This document shows, piece after piece, positions 20,801-31,172 of a DNA stretch of 64,000 nt. Source of the stretch: Cryphonectria parasitica EP155 (taxonomy: Eukaryota; Ascomycota; Sordariomycetes; Diaporthales; Cryphonectriaceae); contig NW_024468911.1 in NCBI RefSeq assembly GCF_011745365.1, forward strand, positions 2,102,759 through 2,166,758. The letters run 5' to 3'. A model generated the notes under the pieces. That model did no database searches. It saw nothing but the letters and a program-made list of their open reading frames with translations, and was not told the origin of the DNA. The first letter of the stretch is position 1. The number at the start of each line of letters is the position of its first letter. Position numbers and translations under genes: made by a program.

Positions 20801-21948
20801 AGTCAAATAGCGGTTCCTTTGGAGGTGATGGCTCCTCTACAACAGCGATTTTGTTCTTCTTTTTCTGTAGCTTCGTTGTTAGTTCGATCAAGCGCAATGA
20901 TGGATTGAGTCGAAATCCACCAGAACCAAAGTGCAAAACCTACATCTTTCTTGGTAGAAGACCAGCCCCAGACGTCATCAGCAGGCTCTTCTGCCACGGC
21001 GGCCGGTTTGTCCTCTTCCTTGTACTTGTCCTCGGCAGCAGCCTTGTCCTTGTTCAGGCTGCCCCAAAAGTCATCATCGCCGGTCTTTGGCGTCGTTGTC
21101 GCGTTCGCCGCCACGCCCCAAGTGAAGCCGCCGAGATCCTTCTTCTTCTCTGCCGGCTTGCTGGCCGAACCAAGAAAGTCAAACGTATCTTCTTTATGAT
21201 CCTCTTCGGTTTGGTCCAGCGCCCCGAAGCTGAAGGTCGTCTTCTTGCTCTTAGGCTTTGGACGATTTATGCTCCACGGGTTGTCGTCGACGGGGGCATG
21301 AGATTTCGGCTTGTCCTCCTCGACAGGCACGGGCGTTTCGGAGGAGGGCGACTTGAGGCCTCCCCAGCTCCAGCTGCCAGTTCCCCAGCCTGTTGTCCAC
21401 GCGCTGATACCCGAGGTGATCTTGTCGGACTTCGTACCAAGGCCGAGGTCTAGGGAGTCGCCGCCTCCTCCTCCTCCTCCTCCTCCTCCTCCTCCTCCTC
21501 CTGCGTCATCGAGTTTAATCTCGTGAAAGTCGGTCGAGGGGATATCTGGCAAGCCGAAGGAGTCCGTCGTCTTGGGTTCCGCAGGCTTGACCTCTGCGGC
21601 CTTGCCCTTGTTTTTCTTCTTGCTGCTCACGGGCGTGAAATCCCAGATGTCGTCATTATTGGCATCGGCGCCATTGCTGTCGCCATCCTTCTTGCCGTCG
21701 TCACCGTCGTTGCCGCCCGCGCCACCTCCGCCGCCTGATTCGCCGCCGCCTGATTCGCCGCCGCCGCCGCCGCCGCCGCCGCCATTTTGGTCTTTATTCT
21801 CGTCTCCGCCTCCCTCGGTCCCATCGCCTTCCTTTTTGTCGCCCTCGTCATCCAGCCAGTTGAAAGACGTCTGCGCCTTCTTCTTCTTCTTCCCAGCGGC
21901 CTGGAGGAATCCAGCGTCCGAGCCGAAGTCGAGCGGCTCCATGGCCAT
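14898..21948 (-). CDS. Giant low-complexity protein with nine helical modules and repeated W motifs
   Basis: I do not recognise this family. The model has four exons: 21948-20944, 20864-17415, 17319-16072 and 15989-14898. Introns are 79, 95 and 82 nt with GT-AG ends and keep the frame, giving about 2264 residues. Exon 1 is Gly/Asp/Lys-rich and disordered. Exon 2 holds nine degenerate copies of a module of about 45 residues: an acidic start (IIEEEEDEMYKL), then KKKLKKPDRDRLDFLEE and an Arg/Ala/Glu helix. Seven copies lie before and two after a middle segment. Acidic W-x-x-W/F-G-S-K-K motifs (DSWSAWGSSKKDKKGK, EDVWSFGGSSAKKKK, AFSFWGASKK) are scattered over exons 1-3. Exon 3 has long polyproline blocks and acidic hydrophobic motifs (DEIIEVIDM, DDDIVMV). 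Exon 4 is Arg/Glu/Lys-rich coiled and ends GGFGGLWKKLKGN, echoing GFGGLFGG near its start. The composition suggests a cytosolic or nuclear scaffold, which is inference. The start codon is uncertain because the frame stays open to 22302. Confidence 0.75.
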
Positions 21949-24422
21949 CGGGTCTCCGAAGAGGTCACGACCACAACGATCCTCCCGCTCCCTTGGCTCC
22001 CGTCCAGGGCCAGCTGGATGTGGTTGGTCAGGCCCGCCAAAGCCATGACAGCTCCGATGCGCGGCGCAGTTCGTGTCGGCCGGGTCGGGCAAGGTCGGAG
22101 AGGAGGGGGAGGGGAAAGCGGTCTCGGGCTCGGCAGCAGGCGGAGGCAGCTGTGGCCTGAATCGCGACCATCTTGTTGAGCGAAAATCGGGTACAATCAG
22201 GACTCTGGTTTGACGGGCGGGTCGGGGCGCATGGTGCTGTTTCGGGAGCAACGGGGTTAGTACAACCAGCGCGTTGGTCTGAGGGCAGAGAAGACAAGAC
22301 AAGCTAGCTAAGCATTTGTCGTCGCTTGACCTTGGGACCGGCGGGCGCTGCCATGCGCCGGTCTCAAACGCCAGCCAGGCTGGCCCACGCAGTCGGGCGC
22401 ACTACTTTGCCGCGCAGGCCAGAGTGATCGTCCCGAACAACGGAAGCTTGAAGCTGCAGACGGGAGTTTGTTCTTCTTCAAAAGAGACGGACGGACAAGA
22501 CTTACGGTGGCACCGCGCAAGAGCACCCATGCATCGGCAATAAGGTGCAGCCTGGCATCCAGGTGGGTAATGTCTTGTGGTTCACAGTCGTGCGTTCCTC
22601 GCTTCCTGGATTCCCATCGCCTATTGCTATACCTCGTCCTCGTCGTGCGCTGGTCAGACGGCCAGCCATAGGTGTCGCTTGCGACAAAAGCCTGAACCTC
22701 GACCGCGGCCATTCTGGTTGTTTGAAGAGGCGGGCGCGCAATCCGGCTCAGCTGTACAACTCATGGGGCTCGACGGCGCAAGGGCTCGGACCGCGATGGA
22801 GCGTTGGTTGGAGTGGATTGGTGATTCGGTGATTGGGCAATGGGTGGAGGAGATGGAGGGCCTCGTTGATCGACAAGTCGGTGGTAGTCGTGTGAGTTCT
22901 GCTGGGTTGGGTTGCGATCAAGTCAGTCGAGACGAAGAGGTCATTGACGATGAATCCTACGATTTTCCATTGACTTTTCTTTTTCTTCCGCTTCTTTGCC
23001 TTCGTTCCTCGTTTGCGCCCCTTCAAAGGTATGACAGAAAAAGAAAAGAAATACCAAATAAAAATTCTATGCAGGGAGGGCAGTCGGTGTAAGAAGGGGC
23101 GGGCCCCCAAATGCGACACACTTAAAAACACGGATGGAGGGGCGATTTTGTGTGTGGTTGGTTTTTTTTGACGAGGGATGACAAGCCGTGTGCAGCACAA
23201 CTGACCTCTTAAAATCTCTCCTCTTATGATCTTTCCTCTTTTTCTGTAATCCCCCTAATCTGGTGTCTGTCACACCTCATCCGAGCTGGTACCAAATAGG
23301 ATGACTTGTCGCAGGGGGAAAATTCATGGGGTGGTTAGTAGTAGTAGTGGTAGTAGTAGTAGTAGAGAAGGTGGTGTGTTCATGTGCGTGCCATGGAAAG
23401 AAATGCAAGATGGAAGATTCGCAGTTCATGCAATGAAGACTAGATCAGACCAGACCAGCCAAGAACAAAATAATAACAGAAATGAAAAATGCGCCCAGCC
23501 TCTGACATTTGCTCAGTACAGTTGATCCTAAGCTTCAAGATGTCGAGTGTTCCCCCTCCAGAAACCCTGCACTCGTTCAAGGAAAGAGAGAGGGGCATGC
23601 AGGAAAGAATACAGTCATATATCCCTTGAAAAAAAGAAAAAAAAAAAAATTGCCCAGATATATGAAAGGGAAGGGTTGTAGCACACAGAAAAGAAACCGA
23701 CTGTGTTATGCAGGGAGACCCGACGTGACCTGCTTTTGACATTAGCCTGGCTGGTGGCTTGCAGCGAGTAACAACAGAAGAAGAAAAGAGTACTACTAGT
23801 ATGCCATTTGACAATGGTACACACATTGTAGAGACCCAAGTAAACAGCCGAGAATCTTAGCAGCCCATCTCACCTGCCGCCTGGGAACCTACCGAAGCTA
23901 TGGGTCCCTGTCGCGGATTTGCATGGCTGGGGCAGGGTAGTACCCATAAAGTCTAGGGGGTGGGGCTATTGTGGATGCAGCCTTCCACAATGCCATTAGT
24001 GGTAGACTTTGTATTTTGGAGATAGCATTACGCATCACCAGTTGCTGCCCTCCCCCCACCAGCCCGCCCACCTTTACGCTTACCGCACCACTTGCGCACA
24101 TAGCAGACAGACCCTGCTGGGTTTTTTGGGCTGTGGAGACGAACACACACACACACATTACCCCTCCCGACCTCGTCACCCGATGCAGCATTGCATACAC
24201 AAGTCACTCGTGCTCGACTTGCATGGCAGATGTGCCTGATCAACTAGCACCCATACTTTACCGTTCTGGATGGGATGCTTTCTCTTTTGGTCAATCGGTC
24301 ATGCTCCTCCTTTTGCCACTCAGACACACCTCTTCTCGTCTCAAGAGGGTGAGGTGGGAAGAGGGGCATGGGTGCAAACTTGTTTGAAACATACATATTG
24401 CTATGGCTGATGTGCTAGGACC

Positions 24423-24433
24423 TTTTTTTTTCA

Positions 24434-24474
<41 letters not shown>
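24423..24474. repeat. Long poly(T) tract
   Basis: Two adjacent T runs, the second about 40 or more bases long, are visible directly. No adjacent retroelement is recognisable. The length in an assembly may be unreliable. Confidence 0.9.
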
Positions 24475-27287
24475 CAGTAACCCCATCCTGTCCTGTCGAA
24501 ACAAGAGATCCGAGTCCCGCATCCCTCTTCGTCCTCCGTGACCCATCAAACCCGCCTTTGTAGCCAGCCCCAGCTTTCCCTTCCCGCGGGGGGTTTTGGC
24601 CACCATCTAATCTTACTCTGTGCTGAGCTTCAGCTCCGGGTCCCGGACGATCTTGGGCACCAAGCATGAAGAAGGGGAGAGAAAAAAAAAAGAAGGGGCA
24701 GAAATTCAAGAGCCGTCGCCGTCGGAATAGGGATACCAAAGTGGAAGGACAAGCAGGCATGCCATGACGGATTGAGCCGATCAAAATATATCTCGGGTCC
24801 CGGCTAGAAACAGAACCTGCATCAGCAGCAGGAATTCTGCCGTTGCCCCCGTTGCTTTCTGTTCCTAGAACAGAGGGACTATTGAATCAATGTTGAAGGG
24901 TAAACTGCGAACAGGGGTCTGAATCAATATATGGTCGATGAGCAATCACTACTGCGGACGTGTTGCGTTGCGTGAACAGGCGGGGACTTGTCATGGATGC
25001 CGCAATCCTCAATCAGGCCCGCCTCTCTCTGGAGATCTCTCTCTCTCTCTCTCTCTCACATATCATTGCAAGACATTCAGGGTTAAGAGTGGCACAAATT
25101 ATGCTGACCACCAGACACCAATCGGAACATGTCGCAGCAAGCTTCATGTTGCCTCTTGAAACCCACAAATTTCTCCTTTCCTCACACACATTCTCTCTCT
25201 CACACACATCTTCAGGGTCCGGTTCGGTACCCGAGGTAAGGTGAAAACGGCCATGTATCCTGTTCAACAGTCATGCACTACGGACAAATTATTGACGGCA
25301 CACAAACTTGCATGAGCGCGCCTGGCAAACAATCCTCCTGCAGCCACCCAGGGCCTGCGGCTTGAAAATAAGAAAAAGGTAAAAAGAACAAAACCTCGGA
25401 AGCTAGAAGCCAGCTGCATGTATGTGCAGGATCCAAAACCAGTCCAGTTCTATCCAGCTTGGGCTTGGCCCCAAATGCGGCCGGGGATTCGCTACACTAC
25501 TTGTTCACCGCCAGAACCCTTTTCTCACGCCGCCCTTTGCGCCGTCGGACAGCGTACATAAAAGTAGTGTGTGCAGCAGCCAACCAGGTACTCGAAACCG
25601 ACCAACGAGAATTCAAAACGGGCAGTTATAAACAAAAGACAAATATCAGTAAGAAAGAGAGAGAGGGAGAGAGATTAAGGCAGCAATAGGCCCCACCTGG
25701 CGGTTGACATGCATGACATGTAGTGATAACTGCCCGCAGCAGCTGATGAACACGTCTGTGTTGCATACATTGGCGGCCGACATCGTCGCGAGGCCATGAT
25801 TCATGTCCATTTTCTTCTCCTCTCCCTTGCATGTCTTGGGCCTTTTGGAGTTTGACGATGAGAAGACGAAAAGAGAAAAAAAGAAGAAGAAAGAAAAGAG
25901 AAGAAAAGAAGAAGAAAGAAGAAAAAAAAAAGAAGAAAAAAACTCCACTGCTAGGGTTTCATGAATGCATCCATCATCACACTACACGGTGCGCAAACAC
26001 ACATTGTCGTCAGGCGCACGTGAGGCGCCGCTGCTGGGCTTCCTGCACAATCCATTGTAACACGTCACGATGGCCTCCATGCGGGCATGGTTAGGTTGTG
26101 TCATTCTACGACCCTTCTCGTCCAGTCGTCTGTCTGCATTGCTTCTGGGTCATTCATGGCTGGGTCAGGGTGCATTGAGCCAAAGTTTGTTCCGCGATAG
26201 TCGACATCTTGTGTCTGCATTCCCACTCCACCTCAGCTTGTCGGTCCCGTGAGAGCGCGAGAGAGGGAAGAAAAGAAGAAGACAAATAAAAGAAGAATGA
26301 GACAACGAGACTTCGAGTCGACGAGCGATTTGGGACTACTAACTCGCCCAGTAGGAGTCACTCTGGACCCTGATCAGGCAGTCCAATCAGTGCTTGCGAC
26401 TGGCCCAGCTGAGCCCAGCGTACTAATTCAATTCATCGTAGTACTCATACAGTACCACACAGAGAGGCGCAGTGGTTTACCATGCCCAAATATAGCACCA
26501 GCCACCCCAGACCGCTGCAAACACCATCTCTCACACTTCTCCTGCAGCAGTAGTGAGAGTCTCCGTCTCAAGTTGGCTTTAGCTCTCCAATGTATGGCCC
26601 CCAAGACAGAAAAGAAGAAGAAAAAAAAAGGAGAGATAGAGAGAGGAGAGGAAAATAAAAATGGTCTTGTGCTTTTGTAGTGCGTCTCATGAGCAGCAGG
26701 CTCACCAAACCCGTGCCAGCGCCACGCCCGTTCTAGGGTGTCTGTTCTCAGCCCTGGAGAGCGGTTCCTTGTTTGCGTTTCTTTCTTTCAAAGAGTTCGA
26801 GTACAGCTTTGTAATACTCACTTGATATAAGCACTTGATCAACACGGGCTGATGTGCAGACGACCGTCAACTGTCTCGCAAACCCTCGTTCACCTCTTAC
26901 TTATTGGACCTACCTAAGCCAGCCAGTGATTCTATTTTTTTTTTTTTTTTTTTTTTTTTTTGGCGTGATTGGCCTTCTTTTCCGCCCCTCGTTCTTCCTG
27001 GCATTAAGTAGTACGGCTGTACTTTTCGTATCTGTTGTGGCTATCTTGTTCAATATCGGCGCGTCATCATCAGCAAGGGCAGTTCAAGGCTGGAGTCAAC
27101 GTTTTACAGGAGGCGCAAAACCAGGAACGACGACTTGATTGGAAACACGACATCATATCACTTTACATTCAAGACTTGTCTTTCTTCTTGCGCCCGGGAC
27201 GAAAGTGGAACCCCAAAGCCTCCGGTCTTGCGGCTCCGAAGTGGGCCACGGCGCCCGAGCGAAAACGTCAAACTGCGAACTCACTTA

Positions 27288-27398
27288 TACACACACACAC
27301 ACACGCACACACACGCTCCCTCTTCTTCTTTCTCGGACCTTTCAACTCTCTCCATACACATACACACACACACACACACACATACACACACACACACA

Positions 27399-27431
<33 letters not shown>
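27288..27431. repeat. (CA)n microsatellite cluster abutting a start codon
   Basis: Interrupted CA/CACATA repeats cover most of 27288-27313 and 27354-27431 and end 14 bases before the ATG at 27445. They must therefore lie in the 5' leader or core promoter of the downstream gene. Confidence 0.9.
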
Positions 27432-27444
27432 CCTCATAATCATC

Positions 27445-28029
27445 ATGCCCGCCACCTTTGACCTGACCCTCCACTTCCCCCTGCCCCCCTCCCTCCACCC
27501 CGAGCTCGTGGTCTCCAACCTCCACGCCTACGAGCCCCTCCTCCAGCCCAACCCCTACCTGCAGGGCTACCACCGCCGGCCCGTAGACCTGGACGACCTC
27601 ATCGCCGACCCCTTCTTCACCGAGCACGGCACCAACATCGTCTCGTACGAGGTCCACGACCGCATCCCCGTCGTCCTCGGCCTGACCAAGGACGTCCGCT
27701 TCCCGGCCATCTTCCAGAGCTTTCCCGCAGGGGTGCGCGTCAGGGCCGACGCCGCTGCAGGCACGAGGGTGCGGAGTATCTATGAGGTGTGTCGAGGTGC
27801 TGGTGCTGGTGGTGTTGCTGGTGGTGGGGGGGCAGGAAGTGCCTGGGAGCTCGTGGAGAGGTCGCATGTCGAGTGCAGCGCGGTGCTCAAGCCTTTCATC
27901 ATGAAGAGCTTTGAGGCTGCGCACCGGGATCTGTGCCAGAAGGTTCTTGATAATATCGTGGGGCGCACGCAGAAGGATCTCCCGCCGTTGCCGGACGAGG
28001 CGAGGGGAGGAGGGGGTTATCATGCTTGA
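27445..28029 (+). CDS. DUF7053-like protein (START/polyketide-cyclase-like)
   Basis: The product has 194 residues from ATG 27445, which follows a CA repeat; frames extending further upstream only translate that repeat. It resembles the small fungal DUF7053 proteins. The N-terminus (ATFDLTLHFPLPPSLHPELV) leads into a first strand and helix, the middle contains HGTNIVSYEVHDRIPV, and the C-terminal helix ERSHVECSAVLKPFIMKSF ends the domain, as is usual in this family. A Gly-rich insertion (about residues 114-128) replaces the more conserved centre. The family is thought to have a START-like fold, but no function is established. There is no signal peptide or membrane segment, so it is probably cytosolic. 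Family assignment is from memory of the pattern and is moderate. Confidence 0.65.
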   Translation: MPATFDLTLHFPLPPSLHPELVVSNLHAYEPLLQPNPYLQGYHRRPVDLDDLIADPFFTEHGTNIVSYEVHDRIPVVLGLTKDVRFPAIFQSFPAGVRVRADAAAGTRVRSIYEVCRGAGAGGVAGGGGAGSAWELVERSHVECSAVLKPFIMKSFEAAHRDLCQKVLDNIVGRTQKDLPPLPDEARGGGGYHA

Positions 28030-28507
28030 CATGGCTAGGTTTTTCTTCTTCCTATGTTTTTCTTTTCCCTTTATTCACTTCAGGTTTTTCCTTCTTCTTA
28101 TTTATTTATTTTTCATACTGTCGCTGGCTGGCTGGCTTGGGTAGGGAGTGAGGGAAAAGAGGAACAGGCTTTTCTTTCCCTTTTCTTTTATGGTGTTCGG
28201 GCGTCTTCTTTGTGAGAACGAGGGTTCTTACAGCGGGTTGAAATGGGTGCCCTTCTTGGTGGGCCAACATACAGGCCAGCCCCTTCTCAAGAGATCTTGA
28301 TGATCCGCAACGATCATGTAGGAATAATGATTTAGTTTCCATTTGTGTATATGTATATATATATATATATACATATATCAATGCACTTGTGACTGTATAA
28401 TAAACTTCTTTCCTTCTGTTCATCGCCCCGCCCCGCCTCACCTCTCAAGCAGTACCTTCTCACCCTCTCCTCCCACTGCTCCAGTCCTCACAAACAACAA
28501 CTTCTCA
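28030..28507. other. Convergent 3' spacer with AT repeat
   Basis: The stretch separates two convergent genes. It contains an (AT)n tract at about 28350-28376. No gene is seen. Confidence 0.5.
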
Positions 28508-30157
28508 TCATCCTTCTAAAAAAGTATACACCAGCTTCGTAGCACTCACCTTCCCGGCCTTCAGCTCCTCCAACCCAAGCCTCACCCCTTCCAGCCCCTT
28601 CCCCAGCCGGTTCGTCTCCACCCGCCCAGCCTTCACTCTCCCCTCGGCCAGCAGGCCCGCCGTCAGATCCCAAAACTTCTTACCAAACTCCCAGTCCTCC
28701 CTGCTCGCCTCCAACTTGAATTTCCCCCGCGTGAACTCCTCCCCAAACACGCTGTACCCTATCGTCAACCCAATCTCCCACTGAACGTCCGGGTACAAAG
28801 CCTGCACCGCGTCCTTGTCGACGGGCAGGATCACGCCGTACCGCATCTTCTTCGGCGGCGACGACGACGACGACGATGACGACGACGACCCTGCTCCTCC
28901 TGCGCCCGCCGCCAGTGCGATGAGGCGTGTCGAGTCAGGGGTCACCAGGCAGTCCCACGCCAGGGCGAGGGGCTTCGAGCTGCGAGAAGACGACGCAGCC
29001 AGGTCGGCGCGGATGCGATCGGCGAGGGTGGCTGGGTCGATGTGGTAGTCGTAGACGTAGTCTGCGCCGAGGGACCGGAGGTAATCGAAGTTGTGTGGGG
29101 ACGAGGTCGCCAGCACGATTGCGTTGGAGAGTTTGGCAAACTGGATTCCGAGGACGCCCATCATCTGTTGGAGGTGAAAAGAGGAAGAGGAGCATGTCAG
29201 TTTTTGGTTCAGTCATGTTACGACCGTTTTTGGGGGGCCATGAGATCCTGTTCTGCTTCTTTTTGATTCTTGAGAAATGAAGAGGAGAGGGGATGGAGTG
29301 CAAAGGGAGAGGCTTGACTCACTGTGCTGCCACCGTTGATGAGCAGCGGGAAGGGCTCTGAGGACGGCTGGTTGGGCAATGGCAGCTTGAGGTTCTGGTA
29401 GAGACCTTGGCCCTGATGAGAAGATACGCTTGTCAGTGTGGAGGAACTTGGGAGTGATGACAGACGAGACGAGAGAAAAAAAAAGGGGGGGGGGCGTTGG
29501 CATAGAGAAACGTACAACAGTCGTCACACCGACACCCAACGTCGCAGCCTCCTCAAAGCTGAGGTTGTCCGGAATCTTCAGCGTCACCGGATCGACTGGC
29601 GAGAGGACATATTCGCCAAAAGCGCCGTGCTCCAAGTCTCTTCTGTTTTTTTTGTTCGTGTCCATGTCAGTCACGTATCAGACCAGTACTTGAGTTTCAT
29701 CCCGCCCCCCGCCCCTTTCCTTTCCATATAATATCATCATCATCCATCCCTCCCTCTCCAGAGTCTACCACCTTCTTCTTCTTGCTCCTCCTACCTTCCT
29801 CCAGTGTAAAAAGAAATTCTCTACAAAAGACAAAAAAAGCAAAAGAAGAAGATTAAAAAAAAAAAAAACCACTCACCCGGCAAAAGCCAGCCCACAGATC
29901 CGATCCCCAACAACATACTTGGTCACTCCCTCCCCAACCTCCTCCACCACGCCGGCAAAATCACACCCAAACTTCTTGCCCACCACGCTCCCATCCTCGT
30001 TGTACAAGGCCCTCAAGTCCGCTGGGTTCAGGGCCACCGCCTTGGTGCGCACCAGCACGTAGCCCTCGCGCACGGATCGCGGGACCGGCAGGTCCTGGAT
30101 CGTGGACTCGCCTACGCCCGTGGTGACTAGGGCTTTGTAGGTGGTGGTGGAGGTCAT
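28508..30157 (-). CDS. ToxD-like medium-chain dehydrogenase/reductase
   Basis: NAD(P)H-dependent oxidoreductase of the medium-chain (MDR) superfamily, in the fungal toxD-like/trans-enoyl-reductase group usually annotated as zinc-binding alcohol dehydrogenase. Four exons: 30157-29877, 29642-29516, 29412-29323 and 29164-28508; introns of 234, 103 and 158 nt; product about 384 residues. The GroES-like domain shows VALNPADLRALY and GCDFAGVVEEVGEGV. Next come LSFEEAATLGVGVTTV and, across a splice junction, GQGLYQNLKLPLP. The cofactor-binding region is INGGSTMMGVLGIQFAKLSN, then ATSSPHNFDYLRSLGADYVYDY. The structural and catalytic zinc cysteines of true alcohol dehydrogenases are not evident, fitting quinone oxidoreductase or enoyl reductase activity. 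A Ser/Gly-rich insertion (about residues 230-245) is unusual. No polyketide synthase lies nearby, so a secondary-metabolite role is unsupported. Confidence 0.85.
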
Positions 30158-31172
30158 GGTTGAGAGAACGATTGGGGCGTGGCTTAGGTGATTTTGGGGG
30201 GGGGGGGGGTTGGTTTGGTTAATAGTGATTTTGCTAAGTGATTCTTTCAACACCAATGGGAAACGCGCCAAAATGATTACTTGGGTATCATCAGCTGTCA
30301 GAATGCTAAAGGGCATATGTGTACATCAGTGTTTCATGACAAGACAAAAGAACGAGAAGACCATTATTAATATAATTCATTGACAATTTCCATGAAGACG
30401 GGGCGGCCTAAATGTAGACGCCGCAGCAGACCAGCTTACAAATCGACATTCACCCCCCTCATGCACATTCGCTCTCTTCGGCTTTCAATGATCGCGCAAT
30501 AGCACCTCGTATGCGCAAACCCAGATAGGGGATCCGGTTGGGGCCAAGGTCGAACCACTGGAGAGTCCACAAATTCATGCATCGACTTGGAAGGGGTTGA
30601 GTTTGGTTGGTCTATTGACACAAGAGGCTCGACATCCAAGACTAACAACACAAGCACACAACTTCAACATCCACACCCATTGATGCCTGCCTACCATGGT
30701 AGCAGAGACAGAAAGGCCAATATGTAATGAAAGTGAAAAGAAGACAAAAGAAAGAAGAAGAAAAAGCAAGAAAAATGGGAAGAACCCTGAAAAGACAAAT
30801 ATTGGTATCTAAAAAGCGTGAGGAAGATTAAATCCAAAAATGGTCTATAATCCAAAGTGATAAAAGAAAACAACAACCTGGGTCTCATGTGAAGAAGAAG
30901 AAAGAAAGAAAAACCCCCCAAGAAACCAACACAGCCCCAGGAAACAAAAAGGCAGCCGGACCCGCCGCCCGCGCGCCTCTGAAGATAGGTGCACCAATGA
31001 ATCACAAGGGAGCTGACCTCGTGTATAAAACAGTTCTGCAACGCCGACCCCTCGCGCTCCCCTTCCACCCCAATCATCAAGGAAAGGATACACCACGAAG
31101 CTCCTCGAGTTCTGAAAGAGGCGGTATTAACTGATCAAGGATCAGACCAGACAACCCGAAGATTGGAGGGTC
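30158..31172. other. Spacer between tandem minus-strand genes
   Basis: It contains the promoter and leader of the reductase gene at its left end, including a G homopolymer at about 30196-30210, and the 3' flank of the crzA-like gene at its right. No gene is seen. Confidence 0.5.

Larger units (their letters stand above)
21949..27444. other. Gene-free spacer, 5.5 kb, between divergent genes
   Basis: No supported gene lies between the giant gene's start and the DUF7053-like gene. The left part likely includes a leader for the giant gene, with an out-of-frame ATG near 22046 that opens a frame overlapping the main start. Other contents are an (AGT)n tract (about 23335-23365), a T run of about 45 bases (24429-24474), a (CT)n block (25036-25057), an 80-base polypurine block (25859-25942), a T run (26935-26961) and a CA repeat cluster at 27288-27431. 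Open frames here are short and low-complexity. Confidence 0.5.

Noticed and set aside
24423..24474. Poly(T) tract as tail of a retroposon
   Set aside because: No target-site duplication or retroelement sequence adjoins it.
28508..30157. Part of a polyketide gene cluster because of the toxD-like reductase
   Set aside because: No polyketide synthase, P450 or transporter gene is nearby; neighbours are unrelated.
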